Assembly: GCF_020539485.1 (NCBI RefSeq)
Contig: NZ_JACDXU010000002.1
Location: 620,001-684,000, forward strand
Direction: 5' to 3'
DNA length: 64,000 bases
Source of the DNA: Fulverythrobacter ferritrahens
GTDB lineage: Bacteria; Pseudomonadota; Alphaproteobacteria; Sphingomonadales; Sphingomonadaceae
Made by a program: the position numbers and the translations under genes. The notes below the pieces were generated by a model, which worked only from the letters and a program-made list of their open reading frames with translations, made no database searches and had not been told where the DNA came from. Numbering within the stretch: position 1 is the stretch's first letter; every line of letters begins with the position of its first letter. Of this stretch, positions 27,705 through 37,464 are shown one piece after another.

Positions 27705-28988
27705 ATGTTGAAACGCCTGTATGGCAAATCGGCCGGCGCGGCCCGCATGCTCAATCTTGTCTTGCTGATCGCCGGTTACGGCTTTGGGCAAGGCTCGATC
27801 TTCCTTGCGCAAACCTGGCTCGTGGCGAAGGGCGATCTGACGACGCTCGCCTCGTTTGGCACCCATTTTTCCTTTGCGATGCTGGGCATCCTGCTGGTCG
27901 ATGCCGGTGGGCTTGTCGCCCTGGCACGGCATGCCTCGCTCGCGCCCGAAGCCGAAAGCGGCCGCGCGGGCTTTGAACACACGATGTGGCGGAAGTTCTG
28001 GGAAGTCAGCGTGTTTCGCGCGTTTCTGGCGGCGATGGTGATCGGCGGAATTGCGATTGCGGGCATCGCCGGGTTCATGGACGATTTCTCGTTCCATTAT
28101 GCTCTCTGGGCGGCCCCGGCCTTCCTGATCTGGTCCATCAATGCTGCAGGTTTTCTCGACGGGCTGAAGCTCAGCGGCATCAGCGGCGTTTCGGGATCCA
28201 TTGCCTTCATCGCTTCCGCAGTGGGGCTGTTGCTGATCGGGGGCTCTTCCGCATCTGTCGCGGGCACTATTCTGGGCGTGGCCTTCACTGCCGGATATTT
28301 GCTGACGGTGGTGGTGCAGTTCGCGGCCCTGAGGGTGGCGGGCTGGCCCCTGCGCTTCGAAAGGCCGGGTTGGGCGGGCATAGCGGCCTCGGCGCGAGAC
28401 GGTGTGGCTCTGCTGGGCAATACACTGCCGGGGCAGCTTAATTTCCGTATCCAGTTGCTGATAAGCTCCACCTGGCTCGGCATGGGGCCGACGGCGCTGC
28501 TGGTCTATGTGAAGCAGATCATTGCCGCAGCGGCGCAATTGATCGGCTTCATCCGGCGGATCGAGTTCCCTGCGCTGGTGCAGCAACTGGCCGGGGATGT
28601 GCAGCGGCCGCTTGCCGTCGTGGCGAAGGCGCAGCGGCTGGGCACCTTGCTGGCCCTTGTAATGACCGCAGGCATCATGGTTTGCGGCCTTGTGCTGACC
28701 CGTATCGATCATTCGGCATCGGTTGACGTGGGCTGGTATCTCGCCTTGTTCTCGGTCACCGTTGCCACCAGCGCCGTCCTGCTGGGGCTGGGGCAGGGGG
28801 TGGCGGCAATGGGCAGGTATAATGCGCTGTTCGTCTGTTCCTCGATTTCCACCGCCGCAGGATTGCTGGTCGGGCTGGCGCTGGTGCAGGAGGCCGGCCT
28901 GTCCGGGCTGTTCGCGGGCGAAATCGTGGCCGCCATATTGGGAATATTGCTGTTCGCCAGCGTATTGGGGAAGAAGACACCGAAATGA
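27705..28988 (+). CDS. Wzx-type oligosaccharide flippase (MOP/PST family)
   Basis: The 427-residue protein is almost wholly hydrophobic, with about 12 predicted membrane segments, and begins MLKRLYGKSAGAARMLNLVLLIAGYG. The pattern fits a polysaccharide transporter of the PST/Wzx group. It would flip the lipid-linked repeat unit across the inner membrane. Wzx sequences are poorly conserved, so the assignment rests on topology and context. Its end overlaps the next acyltransferase by 4 bp. Confidence 0.75.
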   Translation: MLKRLYGKSAGAARMLNLVLLIAGYGFGQGSIFLAQTWLVAKGDLTTLASFGTHFSFAMLGILLVDAGGLVALARHASLAPEAESGRAGFEHTMWRKFWEVSVFRAFLAAMVIGGIAIAGIAGFMDDFSFHYALWAAPAFLIWSINAAGFLDGLKLSGISGVSGSIAFIASAVGLLLIGGSSASVAGTILGVAFTAGYLLTVVVQFAALRVAGWPLRFERPGWAGIAASARDGVALLGNTLPGQLNFRIQLLISSTWLGMGPTALLVYVKQIIAAAAQLIGFIRRIEFPALVQQLAGDVQRPLAVVAKAQRLGTLLALVMTAGIMVCGLVLTRIDHSASVDVGWYLALFSVTVATSAVLLGLGQGVAAMGRYNALFVCSSISTAAGLLVGLALVQEAGLSGLFAGEIVAAILGILLFASVLGKKTPK

Positions 28989-29659
28989 GAAGCCTGAAGA
29001 TTGCCTTCCAGCTCGCGATCATGGTCCTGCCCTGGGCCCTGAGGCGCCGGCTGCTCGTCAAGGTCTTTGGCTTTGATATTCACCCTACGGCGCGGATCGG
29101 CAAATCGGTACTTCTGCCCCGCAAGCTGCGGATGGCGGAGCATAGCAGGATCGGCAGCCTCACTTTCGGTCACGGAATGGAGGAGATCAGGCTCGATGCC
29201 CATGCCATTCTGGGCAGCATGAACTGGATCTCGGGCTTTCCATTGGGGGGCGCGCGCTATTTCCGCGATTTCCCGGATCGCCATCCGATGCTTCATCTTG
29301 AAGAGCATGCCACGATCGTCAATCGCAACCTGATCGATTGCACGGACCGGGTGACGGTGGGGCGGTTTGCGCTGGTGGCGGGCAACCGCAACCAGATCCT
29401 TACTCACGGTATCGACATGCGGACTTCCAACCAGTCGAGCGCGCCGGTCAGGATCGGAGCCTATAGTATGGTGGGCACCGGCTCGATCCTGTTGAAGGGC
29501 TCGGCCCTGCCGGATTATTGTGCCCTTGGCGCGGGCTCAACGCTGCACAAGAACCATTCGCAAACGCATATGCTCTATAGCGGCGTTCCGGCAGAACCGG
29601 TCCGGGCGCTCGATCCGGGCCTCAGTTTCTTCAGCCGGACGCAAGGAACGAGCGACTGA
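28985..29659 (+). CDS. Hexapeptide-repeat acyltransferase
   Basis: The 224-residue protein has a hydrophobic N-terminal stretch followed by left-handed beta-helix repeats (IHPTARIGKSVLLPRKLRMAEHSRIG, RIGAYSMVGTGSILLKGSALPDYCALGAGS). LDAHAILGSMNWISGF and ILTHGIDMRTSNQ lie in between. It is a second acetyl- or acyltransferase of the locus. It is the last plus-strand gene of this run, facing the reverse-oriented polymerase-like gene 30 bp away. Confidence 0.8.
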   Translation: MRSLKIAFQLAIMVLPWALRRRLLVKVFGFDIHPTARIGKSVLLPRKLRMAEHSRIGSLTFGHGMEEIRLDAHAILGSMNWISGFPLGGARYFRDFPDRHPMLHLEEHATIVNRNLIDCTDRVTVGRFALVAGNRNQILTHGIDMRTSNQSSAPVRIGAYSMVGTGSILLKGSALPDYCALGAGSTLHKNHSQTHMLYSGVPAEPVRALDPGLSFFSRTQGTSD

Positions 29660-29689
29660 ACTGCTCGGCGGTGAACTGGCCGGGCACCT

Positions 29690-31063
29690 TCAAACTGGCG
29701 GTGCCCTTCGAGCAGGAGCGGGGCTGCGTCCCCCATTTTGGGCAGGGCGCGGCATTCGCGAGCGAGGAGCCCTGCCGGGTGCGCGAGCGAACGCCCCTTG
29801 ATATGCCAGCAGGAACAGCGTCTGGAAAAGAATTAGAATGTAAGTTACCGCGAGGGTCCCTCGCGTAATGATTGCTATGTTTGCCAGAAACAGAAGGAAA
29901 AAGACGTCAATGCCATTGATCGTCTTTGTGATATTCTTTCTTACATATCCAAACGTAATCGCTAGAAGGAAGGCATAGACCAGTCCTCCGATTATGCCAA
30001 AGTCCATATAGCCATCCATAAACCATGGAACGGCAAGGTTTGTATTTCCAAGGCCCTCAGCGTCATTCATATAGCCGACCAGAAGGCCGCTGTTGATGGG
30101 CTTGCCGGGCCAGAGGGAGCGGGGGAAGAACGACAGAACGGTCGAGACGAACAAGCCCCCATTTTCATGGCCATATCGTTCGACATAGCGAATGGCGTCG
30201 CAGCCCGCTTCCAGAAGGTCGAAATAGGAAATCTCGAAAATGGCACTCTTGCTCGCAAAGAGGTCCTGGATTTGGGAAAACCGGTCAGTGCTAAAGCGCG
30301 TGGTGATGTTGAGAACCGGCAGCACGAAAAGGAACGTAAAAGGAATGGCAAGATAGAACCAAAAGGGGTTGAGTATGACCGGCGCCAATGTCGCAAGAAC
30401 TGGAATCCATGCTCCCAGAAGGAAGAACCTGGCTGTATTAAGCGGGTTGCAGACAAACAGCAGGCAGGCGCAAGCAATCAGGATTGTTCCGGCTTTGCGG
30501 ATAGGGTTCGGATCTTTTCGAACTACAGTAAAGGTTGCATTTATTGAAAGGGCAGCAATCGTAATAGGGACGATGAAGCCTACATCAGTCGATTCTCGTG
30601 CATAGCGCGAGGCGAGCAAATTCCCGACCGAGCCCGAGGCTGCAATCGCAACGAGCGTCAGGAAAACTCCAATCCCGACAAATATGAGAGCGGGCGCTGG
30701 CGGCGTATAAAGCGCTACTTTATTTATCGGCGCCACTGACCTTCTCATGAAGAAGGTCAGTGTAATGTATGAAAACAATGCAAGCGCAGAAACTATTATA
30801 AAATAATATTCCGGGTATGGAAAACCGCGGCTCATCAAGCTTGTTGGAAAGGCCCAGTCTTCAACCTTCTGCAAGGGAACTATCACGAAAGCGATGAAAT
30901 ATATGATGGAGACTGCGTCGATATAGTCAATGCGTTTGGATGAGGTGAAGCGTGTCGCAAACAGAATTGCAGCGAACATCGGAAATGTAAGTATGACTAC
31001 TTTGAAATCGCGGGCGGTTAGGGCCGTGAGAAGATAATAGAGAAAATAGAAAGCAAACCGCAT
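29690..31063 (-). CDS. O-antigen polymerase-like (Wzy) membrane protein
   Basis: The start is taken at the ATG at 31063 (MRFAFYFL), where membrane sequence begins; a longer frame starts at 31144. About 11-12 membrane segments and a large loop (FFPRSLWPGKPINSGLLVGYMNDAEGLGNTNLAV) fit oligosaccharide repeat-unit polymerases. The gene is visibly AT-richer than its neighbours and lies on the opposite strand, a sign of separate origin. The last ~33 residues are a Pro/Arg-rich tail coded by GC-rich sequence after the final helix, perhaps a read-through past a lost stop. Wzy proteins vary greatly, so function is inferred from topology and location. Confidence 0.65.
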   Translation of the reverse strand: MRFAFYFLYYLLTALTARDFKVVILTFPMFAAILFATRFTSSKRIDYIDAVSIIYFIAFVIVPLQKVEDWAFPTSLMSRGFPYPEYYFIIVSALALFSYITLTFFMRRSVAPINKVALYTPPAPALIFVGIGVFLTLVAIAASGSVGNLLASRYARESTDVGFIVPITIAALSINATFTVVRKDPNPIRKAGTILIACACLLFVCNPLNTARFFLLGAWIPVLATLAPVILNPFWFYLAIPFTFLFVLPVLNITTRFSTDRFSQIQDLFASKSAIFEISYFDLLEAGCDAIRYVERYGHENGGLFVSTVLSFFPRSLWPGKPINSGLLVGYMNDAEGLGNTNLAVPWFMDGYMDFGIIGGLVYAFLLAITFGYVRKNITKTINGIDVFFLLFLANIAIITRGTLAVTYILILFQTLFLLAYQGAFARAPGRAPRSRMPRPAQNGGRSPAPARRAPPV

Positions 31064-31308
31064 ATCAAGGCGGAACGAGGAGTGGCCTCCTCGCCTTGGC
31101 AGTTCCCTGCGATAATTCGCTGCGGCTCGCGGGTTTCTGATCACGGTCGGTTAATCTCGCTGCGGTCAAACATCTGGCTTCGGCTCATAACACACCGGAG
31201 TGACTGAACCATCGGTCAATTCGTGAGCGGTCCGTCAAAGCGTTGTAATGAACGGATGAATAATCCATAGCTGCTCTGTTCCGGCACGGAAAATGCGCTG
31301 CCTGCGCA

Positions 31309-32487
31309 ATGATTAGGAATTTGCAGGAAATGTCTGGTCCCCGTATCGGCCTTCTCACCACCAGTGCGAGCCGCGCCGCCGGCGGCGTGTTCGAGGCTAT
31401 TGTCGCGCATTGCGAGACCTTGCGCGGTCTGGGGTTCACGCCGGTCATCATCGCGCTGGATCAGGCCGAAGGCGGGGAGGATCACAGGCGCCTGGGGGAT
31501 ACCGAGATCGTGATCGTCCGCCGCGCCGCGCCGCGTTCGATCGCTTATGCGCCCGCTCTGGTGCAGGCGCTGCTGGATGCCCGGCTCGATCTGCTGCATC
31601 TTCATGGTATCTGGATGTATCCTTCCCATGCTGCGAGCAGCTGGGCGGCCCGCACGGGCAAGCCCTATGTCATTTCACCGCATGGCATGCTCGACCCCTG
31701 GATCGTCTCGCGCGGCAAGCTGAAGAAATCCATCGCGATGCTGGCCTATGAGCGCGCCAGCTGGCGCCGGGCGAGCTGCTTCCATGCGCTGACCATCGAC
31801 GAGGCAAACGATATAAGGGCGATCACCGGGCGGGACGATAGCGAGATTATTCCCAATGCGGTGGAACTGGCGGGGGGCGAAGAACACCGTGCTCCGCGCG
31901 CGCTCTATCTTGGCCGGATTCATCCGAAGAAGAATATCGGCGCACTGATCGAAGGCTGGCGCCGCGCCCGGCCGGTGCTGCAACCCCTGGGGGCGCGCCT
32001 TGAGATCGCCGGCTGGGGTGCAGAGGAAGACGTGGCGCAATTGCGCGAGCAGATTGCCGCCGATGATCTGGGGGATATCGCCTTCCTTGGGCCGCAATTC
32101 GGGCCTGAAAAAACTGCGCTGATCGGGGCGGCGCGTTTTCTTGCGTTGCCTTCCCATAGCGAGGGGCTGCCGATGGCGATCATCGAAGCCTGGGCGCAGG
32201 GAACTCCTACCCTTATGTCTCGCCATTGCCACCTTCCCGAAGGCTATGATGCTGGTGCGGCAATGGATTGCGGGACCGATCCCGATGAAATCGCGATTAG
32301 CCTGAAAGAGGCGTTCGGCCAGTCCCAGCAGGAATGGCAAGCCATGTCCCAGGCGGCGAGTGACCTCGTCCGCGCCCGTTTCACCCCGGCTGTCGTGGCG
32401 CAGCGTTGGGGGCAGACCTATTCGCGATTGCTCGGAATTGCCGAACCGCAGGACGCCGACTGGCGATCCAGCCTCGTCGGGGCCTGA
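31309..32487 (+). CDS. Glycosyltransferase family 4
   Basis: The GT-B fold is visible: an N-terminal PRIGLLTTSASRAAGGVFEAI acceptor domain with LDLLHLHGIWMYPSH, and a C-terminal domain with ALYLGRIHPKKNIGALIEGW. The segment FLALPSHSEGLPMAIIEAWAQGTP carries the conserved Glu pair. The start may be the ATG at 31309 or the one at 31330. It is the last transferase of the polysaccharide locus and diverges from the polymerase-like gene, so the ~250-bp gap should hold promoters for both. Confidence 0.86.
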   Translation: MIRNLQEMSGPRIGLLTTSASRAAGGVFEAIVAHCETLRGLGFTPVIIALDQAEGGEDHRRLGDTEIVIVRRAAPRSIAYAPALVQALLDARLDLLHLHGIWMYPSHAASSWAARTGKPYVISPHGMLDPWIVSRGKLKKSIAMLAYERASWRRASCFHALTIDEANDIRAITGRDDSEIIPNAVELAGGEEHRAPRALYLGRIHPKKNIGALIEGWRRARPVLQPLGARLEIAGWGAEEDVAQLREQIAADDLGDIAFLGPQFGPEKTALIGAARFLALPSHSEGLPMAIIEAWAQGTPTLMSRHCHLPEGYDAGAAMDCGTDPDEIAISLKEAFGQSQQEWQAMSQAASDLVRARFTPAVVAQRWGQTYSRLLGIAEPQDADWRSSLVGA

Positions 32488-32604
32488 GCGGGGCTCGGGG
32501 AGCGCGGGGCGCCGCCGCTTCGGCCTTTCCCGTTCCAACCTTCGCCAATGCCCGCTTCCCAAGCGCGCGCCCTGCTCCTAGGCAAAGCGACAGACCATTA
32601 ATGC

Positions 32605-32621
32605 AAGGAGAGGCTCGATTG
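32605..32621 (+). promoter_or_regulatory. Ribosome-binding site favouring a TTG start
   Basis: AAGGAGAGG at 32605-32613 stands 5 bp before a TTG at 32619. The ATG at 32601 lies upstream of this site and would place it inside the coding region. Confidence 0.6.
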
Positions 32622-33512
32622 ACTGACGAGCACGATCTGACGGATAGGCGCTTCTACGGCGCAGAGCAGGAAACGCGGTTCGTCGAACAGCGGGCGGCCC
32701 GAACGCCGCAGACCCAGCACCCGGCCTATCGCCTGGCTTTCCGCGATTCCGATTTCATCCTGCGCGAGGAACTGCGCCCGATCCGTTTCCAGCTGGAATT
32801 GCTGAAGCCGGAAATGCTGATGGACGAGGCGCGGATCGGTTCCACGCTGGTGGTCTATGGCTCCGCGCGCATTCCCGCGCCCGAGGAGATCGAGGCGGTC
32901 TTCGCCCGCGCCAAGACGGACGAGGAAAAGAAGGTGGCGGAAAATCTCGCCGCCAAGGCCCGCTATTGCGTGGAAGCCTACAAGCTCGCCCGGATCGTCA
33001 GCGAGAAGTCGATCATCGAGGATGGCAAGCGTCAGTTCGTGATCTGCTCGGGCGGGGGGCCGTCGATCATGGAGGCGGCGAACAAGGGCGCGTCCGATGC
33101 CGGGGCGGAGTCCATCGGGCTCAACATAGTGCTGCCGCATGAGCAGGCGCCCAATGCCTATGTCACGCCCTATCTCTCCTTCCGCTTCCACTATTTCGCG
33201 CTGCGCAAGATGCACTTCCTGATCCGCGCGCGGGCGATTGCGGTGTTTCCCGGCGGCTTCGGCACCATGGACGAATTGTTCGAAACGCTGACCCTGATCC
33301 AGACCCAGAAGATGAAGCCGATCCCGATCCTGCTGTTCGGGCGCAAGTTCTGGAACAAGGTCGTCAACTTCGAGGCGCTGGCCGAGGAAGGCACGATCAA
33401 CCCGGCCGATCTCAAGCTGTTCCACTGGTGCGAAACGGCCGAGGATGCGTGGAAGCACATCCAGAAGTTCTACGACCTGAAAGACCCGTTGGACGAAAGC
33501 AGCGACTTTTAG
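32619..33512 (+). CDS. LOG/TIGR00730 family Rossmann-fold protein
   Basis: Starting at the TTG gives 297 residues. The domain has the segment STLVVYGSARIPAPEE, the Gly-rich ICSGGGPSIMEAANKGA, the conserved Arg in FALRKMHF and the hallmark PGGFGTMDE. LOG-type proteins are cytokinin riboside 5'-monophosphate phosphoribohydrolases or related nucleotide hydrolases; bacterial members often act on nucleotides of unknown identity. The ~70-residue charged N-terminal extension is usual for the longer subfamily. A REP-like repeat follows the stop. Confidence 0.85.
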   Translation: MTDEHDLTDRRFYGAEQETRFVEQRAARTPQTQHPAYRLAFRDSDFILREELRPIRFQLELLKPEMLMDEARIGSTLVVYGSARIPAPEEIEAVFARAKTDEEKKVAENLAAKARYCVEAYKLARIVSEKSIIEDGKRQFVICSGGGPSIMEAANKGASDAGAESIGLNIVLPHEQAPNAYVTPYLSFRFHYFALRKMHFLIRARAIAVFPGGFGTMDELFETLTLIQTQKMKPIPILLFGRKFWNKVVNFEALAEEGTINPADLKLFHWCETAEDAWKHIQKFYDLKDPLDESSDF

Positions 33513-33525
33513 GGCCTTATTGCTT

Positions 33526-33607
33526 CGTCATTGCGAGTGTAGCGAAGCAATCCAGGGCCCAATGCGTTCAGCCCTGGATTGCCGCGCGGCTGTGCCGCTC
33601 GCAATGA
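33526..33607. repeat. REP-like inverted repeat (TCATTGCGAG type)
   Basis: TCATTGCGAG at 33528-33537 pairs with CTCGCAATGA at 33598-33607, and CAATCCAGGGC at 33548-33558 pairs with GCCCTGGATTG at 33571-33581. Together they make a long two-part stem between two convergent genes. Confidence 0.85.
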
Positions 33608-33624
33608 CCAGTGATGGGCCCGCC

Positions 33625-34374
33625 TCAGCGAACCGCCTGATGCCCCATCGGCCCATGCCCCGCGCCGAAGCCCGGCGCGGCGATCAGGGCGGCGCGTACG
33701 AAGGTGCGGGCGCGGGCGATGGCTTCGTCCAGCGGCAGGCCCTGGCCCAGACCGGTGGCGATAGCGCTGGACAGAGTGCAGCCCGTGCCGTGGGTGTGGC
33801 GTGTTTCTATGCGGTCTGAACGCCAGACGAAATCCTCTGCGCCGGGGCGTGCCAGCCGGTCTTCAACCACGGGGCCCTCCGCATCGCCGCCCTTGGCGAG
33901 ATAAGCAATGCCTCGGTCTGTCATTGTCTCTGCGCCGCCAAGCGCCGCCAGTTCGGGCACATTGGGGGTGGTAAGAGTGGCGAGCGCCATCAACCGCTCG
34001 AACCCGGCAATCGTCGCTTCATCGGCGAGCACGGAGCCGCTGGTGGCGATCATCACCGGATCGAACACCACCGGGATCGCCAGCCCTTCCAGCCTCTCGG
34101 CCACCACGGCGGCGATCTCGGGCGAGCCGAGCATCCCAATCTTCACGGCATCCGCGCCGATGTCGGACAGGCAGGCGTCGATCTGGGCGGCGACCATGGC
34201 CGGCGAGAGCGCCTCCACCATGGTCACGCCCAGCGTATTTTGCGCTGTTACGGCGGTGATTGCACTCATCGCATAGCCGCCAAGCATGGTGATGGTCTTG
34301 ATGTCGGCCTGAATCCCCGCGCCGCCTGAGGAATCGGAACCGGCGATGGAGAGGATGCGCGGGGGTGTGGTCAT
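33625..34374 (-). CDS. thiD: Bifunctional hydroxymethylpyrimidine/phosphomethylpyrimidine kinase
   Basis: ThiD phosphorylates HMP and then HMP-P for thiamine synthesis. The 249-residue ribokinase-fold protein starts ILSIAGSDSSGGAGIQADIKT, has AVTAQNT and DPVMIATSGS in the middle, and ends with the anion-hole motif THGTGCTLSSAIA. No thi operon or TPP riboswitch is visible around it. It lies convergent to the LOG gene, separated by the REP-like repeat. Confidence 0.94.
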   Translation of the reverse strand: MTTPPRILSIAGSDSSGGAGIQADIKTITMLGGYAMSAITAVTAQNTLGVTMVEALSPAMVAAQIDACLSDIGADAVKIGMLGSPEIAAVVAERLEGLAIPVVFDPVMIATSGSVLADEATIAGFERLMALATLTTPNVPELAALGGAETMTDRGIAYLAKGGDAEGPVVEDRLARPGAEDFVWRSDRIETRHTHGTGCTLSSAIATGLGQGLPLDEAIARARTFVRAALIAAPGFGAGHGPMGHQAVR

Positions 34375-34400
34375 ATTGTGGGGTTAGAGTTACGCGTTTG

Positions 34401-34461
34401 CTTCGACAAGCTCGGCATGAACGGGTCTTGTGTGCCCCCGCTCAGCCTGAGCCTGTCGAAG
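34401..34461. repeat. REP-like inverted repeat (CTTCGACA/TGTCGAAG type)
   Basis: CTTCGACAAGCTC at 34401-34413 faces GAGCCTGTCGAAG at 34449-34461, which pair over 13 positions with one mismatch. The core of the second arm recurs at 58369-58391. Confidence 0.75.
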
Positions 34462-34470
34462 GCCACGCGA

Positions 34471-34698
34471 TTACCCCTTGAACCGGCGTTCTGTAGAAGG
34501 CGGATATTTCTCGTGCAATTTCTTCGCCCGCGTCGGCCGGTCGAGCAATTCGCCGCCGCAATTGGGGCAGCGTTCGTCCAGATCCTCCGCACAAGGGGCG
34601 CAGAAGGTACACTCAAGGCTGCAGATAAAGGCTCCACCGACCTCTGCCGGCAGGTCCGCGCCGCAGCGCTCGCAATCGGCGCGCATTTCCAGCGGCAT
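34471..34698 (-). CDS. DUF1272 small Cys-rich protein
   Basis: The 75-residue protein has four or more CxxC-type pairs (CERCG, CSLECTFCAPC, CPNCGG) and the family's LEMRADCERC start and RPTRAKK ending. This is a small zinc-ribbon-like fold of unknown role. Its ATG overlaps the glmM stop by one base (TGATG), which allows coupled translation. No partner function is evident. Confidence 0.88.
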   Translation of the reverse strand: MPLEMRADCERCGADLPAEVGGAFICSLECTFCAPCAEDLDERCPNCGGELLDRPTRAKKLHEKYPPSTERRFKG

Positions 34699-36035
34699 CA
34701 GACGGCGGCCTCCACTGCGGCGCAGATATCGTCCACCACCTGTTTCACCTGGGCCTCGTCGTCGCCTTCGGCCATCACGCGGATCACCGGCTCCGTGCCG
34801 GAGGGGCGGATGACGAGGCGGCCCTTGCCCGCCAGCGCGGCCTCCGCATCGGCAATAACTGCCTGCACCGCTGCGTTCTCCAGCGGCTTGCCGCCCGAAT
34901 AGCGGACGTTCTTCAGCAATTGCGGCACCGGGTCGAACAGATGGAGCAATTCGCTGGCCTTGCTGCCCGTCTGGACCAGAGCGGCCAGCACTTGCAGCGC
35001 GGCCACGCAGCCATCGCCGGTGGTAGCGTGATCGAGCAGGATCATGTGGCCCGACTGTTCGCCGCCGACATTATAGCCACCCTTGCGCATCTTCTCGAGC
35101 ACGTGGCGGTCCCCCACCTTGGCGCGGAGCAGGTCCAGCCCCTTGCTCGCGAGGAAGCGTTCGAGGCCGAGATTGGACATCACCGTGGCCACTACGCCGC
35201 CGCCGCGCAGCTCTCCGCTTTCTGCCAGACGGCTGCCGATCAGCGCCATGATCTGGTCGCCATCGACGGTCTGTCCCTTTTCGTCGATCACGATCAGCCG
35301 GTCCGCATCGCCATCCAGCGCAATGCCGATATCCGCGCCTTCGGCCACCACGCGGGCCTTGATCGCATCGAGGGAGGTGGAGCCGACGCCATCGTTGATA
35401 TTGAGGCCGTTGGGCTCCACGCCCATGGCCACCACTTCCGCGCCCAGTTCCCAGATCGCGCTGGGGGCCACGTTATAGGCTGCGCCATTGGCGCAATCGA
35501 CCACGATCTTGAGGCCATCCAGCCGGATGTCGCTGGGCAGGGATTGTTTGATCGCATGGATATAGCGGCCGCGCGCATCCTCGATCCGGCGGGCGCGACC
35601 GATCTGGTCTCCCTGGGCAAGGGGGATGTCTTGCTCCATCGCCTTTTCGATGGCCAGTTCATCCTCGTCCGACAGTTTGAAGCCATCCGGGCCGAACAGC
35701 TTGATGCCGTTATCGGCAAAGGGGTTGTGGCTGGCGGAAATCATCACGCCGATATCTGCCCGCATCTCGCGCGTGAGCAGAGCCACTGCAGGAGTGGGCA
35801 GGGGCCCCGTCATAATCACATCCATGCCCACGCTGGTGAAGCCCGCGACCAGTGCGGTTTCCATCATATAGCCGGACAGGCGCGTATCCTTGCCAATCAC
35901 CACGCGGTGCCTGTGGCTGCCGCGCAGGAAATGGCGACCTGCGGCCTGCCCCACTTTCATGGCGGTGGCTGCATTGAGCACGCCGGCATTGGCCCGGCCG
36001 CGAATGCCATCGGTCCCGAAATATTTGCGCGTCAT
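34698..36035 (-). CDS. glmM: Phosphoglucosamine mutase
   Basis: It converts glucosamine-6-phosphate to glucosamine-1-phosphate for UDP-GlcNAc and envelope synthesis. The start at 36035 ([16 protein letters not shown]) gives 445 residues, the family length. The phosphoserine site is [14 protein letters not shown] (about residue 100), the Mg2+ loop is [11 protein letters not shown], the sugar loop is GGEQSGH and the phosphate loop is [13 protein letters not shown]. An upstream extension of the frame to 36140 overlaps the symporter promoter and is rejected. Confidence 0.95.
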   Translation of the reverse strand: MTRKYFGTDGIRGRANAGVLNAATAMKVGQAAGRHFLRGSHRHRVVIGKDTRLSGYMMETALVAGFTSVGMDVIMTGPLPTPAVALLTREMRADIGVMISASHNPFADNGIKLFGPDGFKLSDEDELAIEKAMEQDIPLAQGDQIGRARRIEDARGRYIHAIKQSLPSDIRLDGLKIVVDCANGAAYNVAPSAIWELGAEVVAMGVEPNGLNINDGVGSTSLDAIKARVVAEGADIGIALDGDADRLIVIDEKGQTVDGDQIMALIGSRLAESGELRGGGVVATVMSNLGLERFLASKGLDLLRAKVGDRHVLEKMRKGGYNVGGEQSGHMILLDHATTGDGCVAALQVLAALVQTGSKASELLHLFDPVPQLLKNVRYSGGKPLENAAVQAVIADAEAALAGKGRLVIRPSGTEPVIRVMAEGDDEAQVKQVVDDICAAVEAAV

Positions 36036-36131
36036 CGAGGTTCCTGAAATGCCTTTACCTGCCCCCAGATTGCCATGCCGCTTTGCGCCGCTAATGTCAC
36101 CCGAGGCAAGGGCATTCTGCGTGGGGAAGTG

Positions 36132-37388
36132 ATGGAGCATCGTGAGGCACAGGCTGGTTTCGAGGCGCTGAAGCTGCCCGTGTGGTGGACGTTCGGCGGG
36201 CTTGCGATCGGGCTGGGGCTGGGCGTCCTGCTCGGCGGCTCAGCCATCGAAACCCCAGTGCTCGACATTACGGAAACTGTCGGCAATCTGTGGCTGCGCG
36301 CCTTGCAGATGACGATCATCCCGCTGGTTGCTGCGCTGCTCGTCACCGGCATTTCTCGCATGGTGGAAACCGCAAGCGCGGGGCAGATGGCGCGGCGGAC
36401 GATCTTCACCATCTTTGCCGTCCTTGCTTGCGGCACGCTGTTTTCCGCCCTGGCCACACCCCTTTTGCTGGAGGCTTTCCCAATTCCGGTCTCCGCCGGG
36501 CAGGCGCTCGCCGTTGCTCAGGGGGATGAGGTACAGGCAGTGCCGGGGATCGCCGAATTCATCCGCTCGCTGGTGGCGCCTAATCTGTTCGCTGCGGCAG
36601 CGGAGAATGCGATGCTGCCGCTGGTGCTGTTCTTCGCCTTGTTCGGGGTGGCCGTGGCGAAACTGCCCGATGGCCAACGCCAGGTGATGGCAGGCTTCTT
36701 CGCCGCGCTGGGCAATGCGATGCTCATCATCATCGGCTGGATCTTGTGGCTGGCGCCGGCTGGTGTCTTCGCGCTGGCCATCGGCGTCGCCGCGCGGGCA
36801 GGGGCCGGAGCGTTCCTGGCGCTGGGGCATTACATCCTCGTGGTGGCGAGCATGGGGGTGGCCGTACTGATCGCGGCCTATCCGCTGGCGCTGCTGGCGG
36901 GGCGCAAGAGCCTTGGCGAGTTCGCCCGCGCCATATTGCCTGCGCAGGCCGTGGCGATTTCCACGCAAAGCTCGCTGGCCAGCCTGCCCGCCATGCTCGC
37001 CGCTTGTCGACAGCTCGGCATCAGGGAAACAAGCGCGGATTTCGTACTGCCGCTGGCGGTCGCGATTTTCCGGGCGACCAGTCCCGCGATGAATCTGGCC
37101 GTGGCGATCTATGTCGCGAAGTTGACGGGCGTCCCGCTGACGCCTGCCACTCTCACGGCGGGCGCTGCGGTGGCGCTGGTTACGACCATCGGATCGGTCA
37201 GCCTCCCGGGCACGATCAGTTTCGTCGCCTCGGTCGGGCCGATTGCACTGGCAATGGGCGTTCCCATCGGGCCGCTGGCCCTGCTGGTGGCGGTCGAAAT
37301 GCTGCCGGACATCGTCCGAACATTGGGAAATGTGTCAATGGACGTGGCTGTGAGCGCTTCTGTCGATCATACACGATCTAAAGATTGA
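36132..37388 (+). CDS. Dicarboxylate/amino acid:cation symporter (DAACS family)
   Basis: The ATG at 36132, with GGGGAAG just upstream, gives 418 residues. The protein shows the DAACS pattern: eight or so membrane helices, the serine-rich hairpin [15 protein letters not shown], and the C-terminal substrate region with [17 protein letters not shown] and [13 protein letters not shown]. It would import C4-dicarboxylates or acidic amino acids with H+ or Na+. It diverges from glmM; the substrate is not determined. Confidence 0.88.
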   Translation: MEHREAQAGFEALKLPVWWTFGGLAIGLGLGVLLGGSAIETPVLDITETVGNLWLRALQMTIIPLVAALLVTGISRMVETASAGQMARRTIFTIFAVLACGTLFSALATPLLLEAFPIPVSAGQALAVAQGDEVQAVPGIAEFIRSLVAPNLFAAAAENAMLPLVLFFALFGVAVAKLPDGQRQVMAGFFAALGNAMLIIIGWILWLAPAGVFALAIGVAARAGAGAFLALGHYILVVASMGVAVLIAAYPLALLAGRKSLGEFARAILPAQAVAISTQSSLASLPAMLAACRQLGIRETSADFVLPLAVAIFRATSPAMNLAVAIYVAKLTGVPLTPATLTAGAAVALVTTIGSVSLPGTISFVASVGPIALAMGVPIGPLALLVAVEMLPDIVRTLGNVSMDVAVSASVDHTRSKD

Positions 37389-37464
37389 GCGGAAAAAGCG
37401 GCACCGCTAAGTGGCTCGGGGCGTTATGCACGCGTCACCCGAAGCTTCCTTGCAAGGATTTACA

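Noticed and set aside
33625-34400. A TPP riboswitch upstream of thiD
   Set aside because: The upstream sequence on the minus strand holds the REP-like repeat and a neighbouring gene, with no recognisable THI-box.
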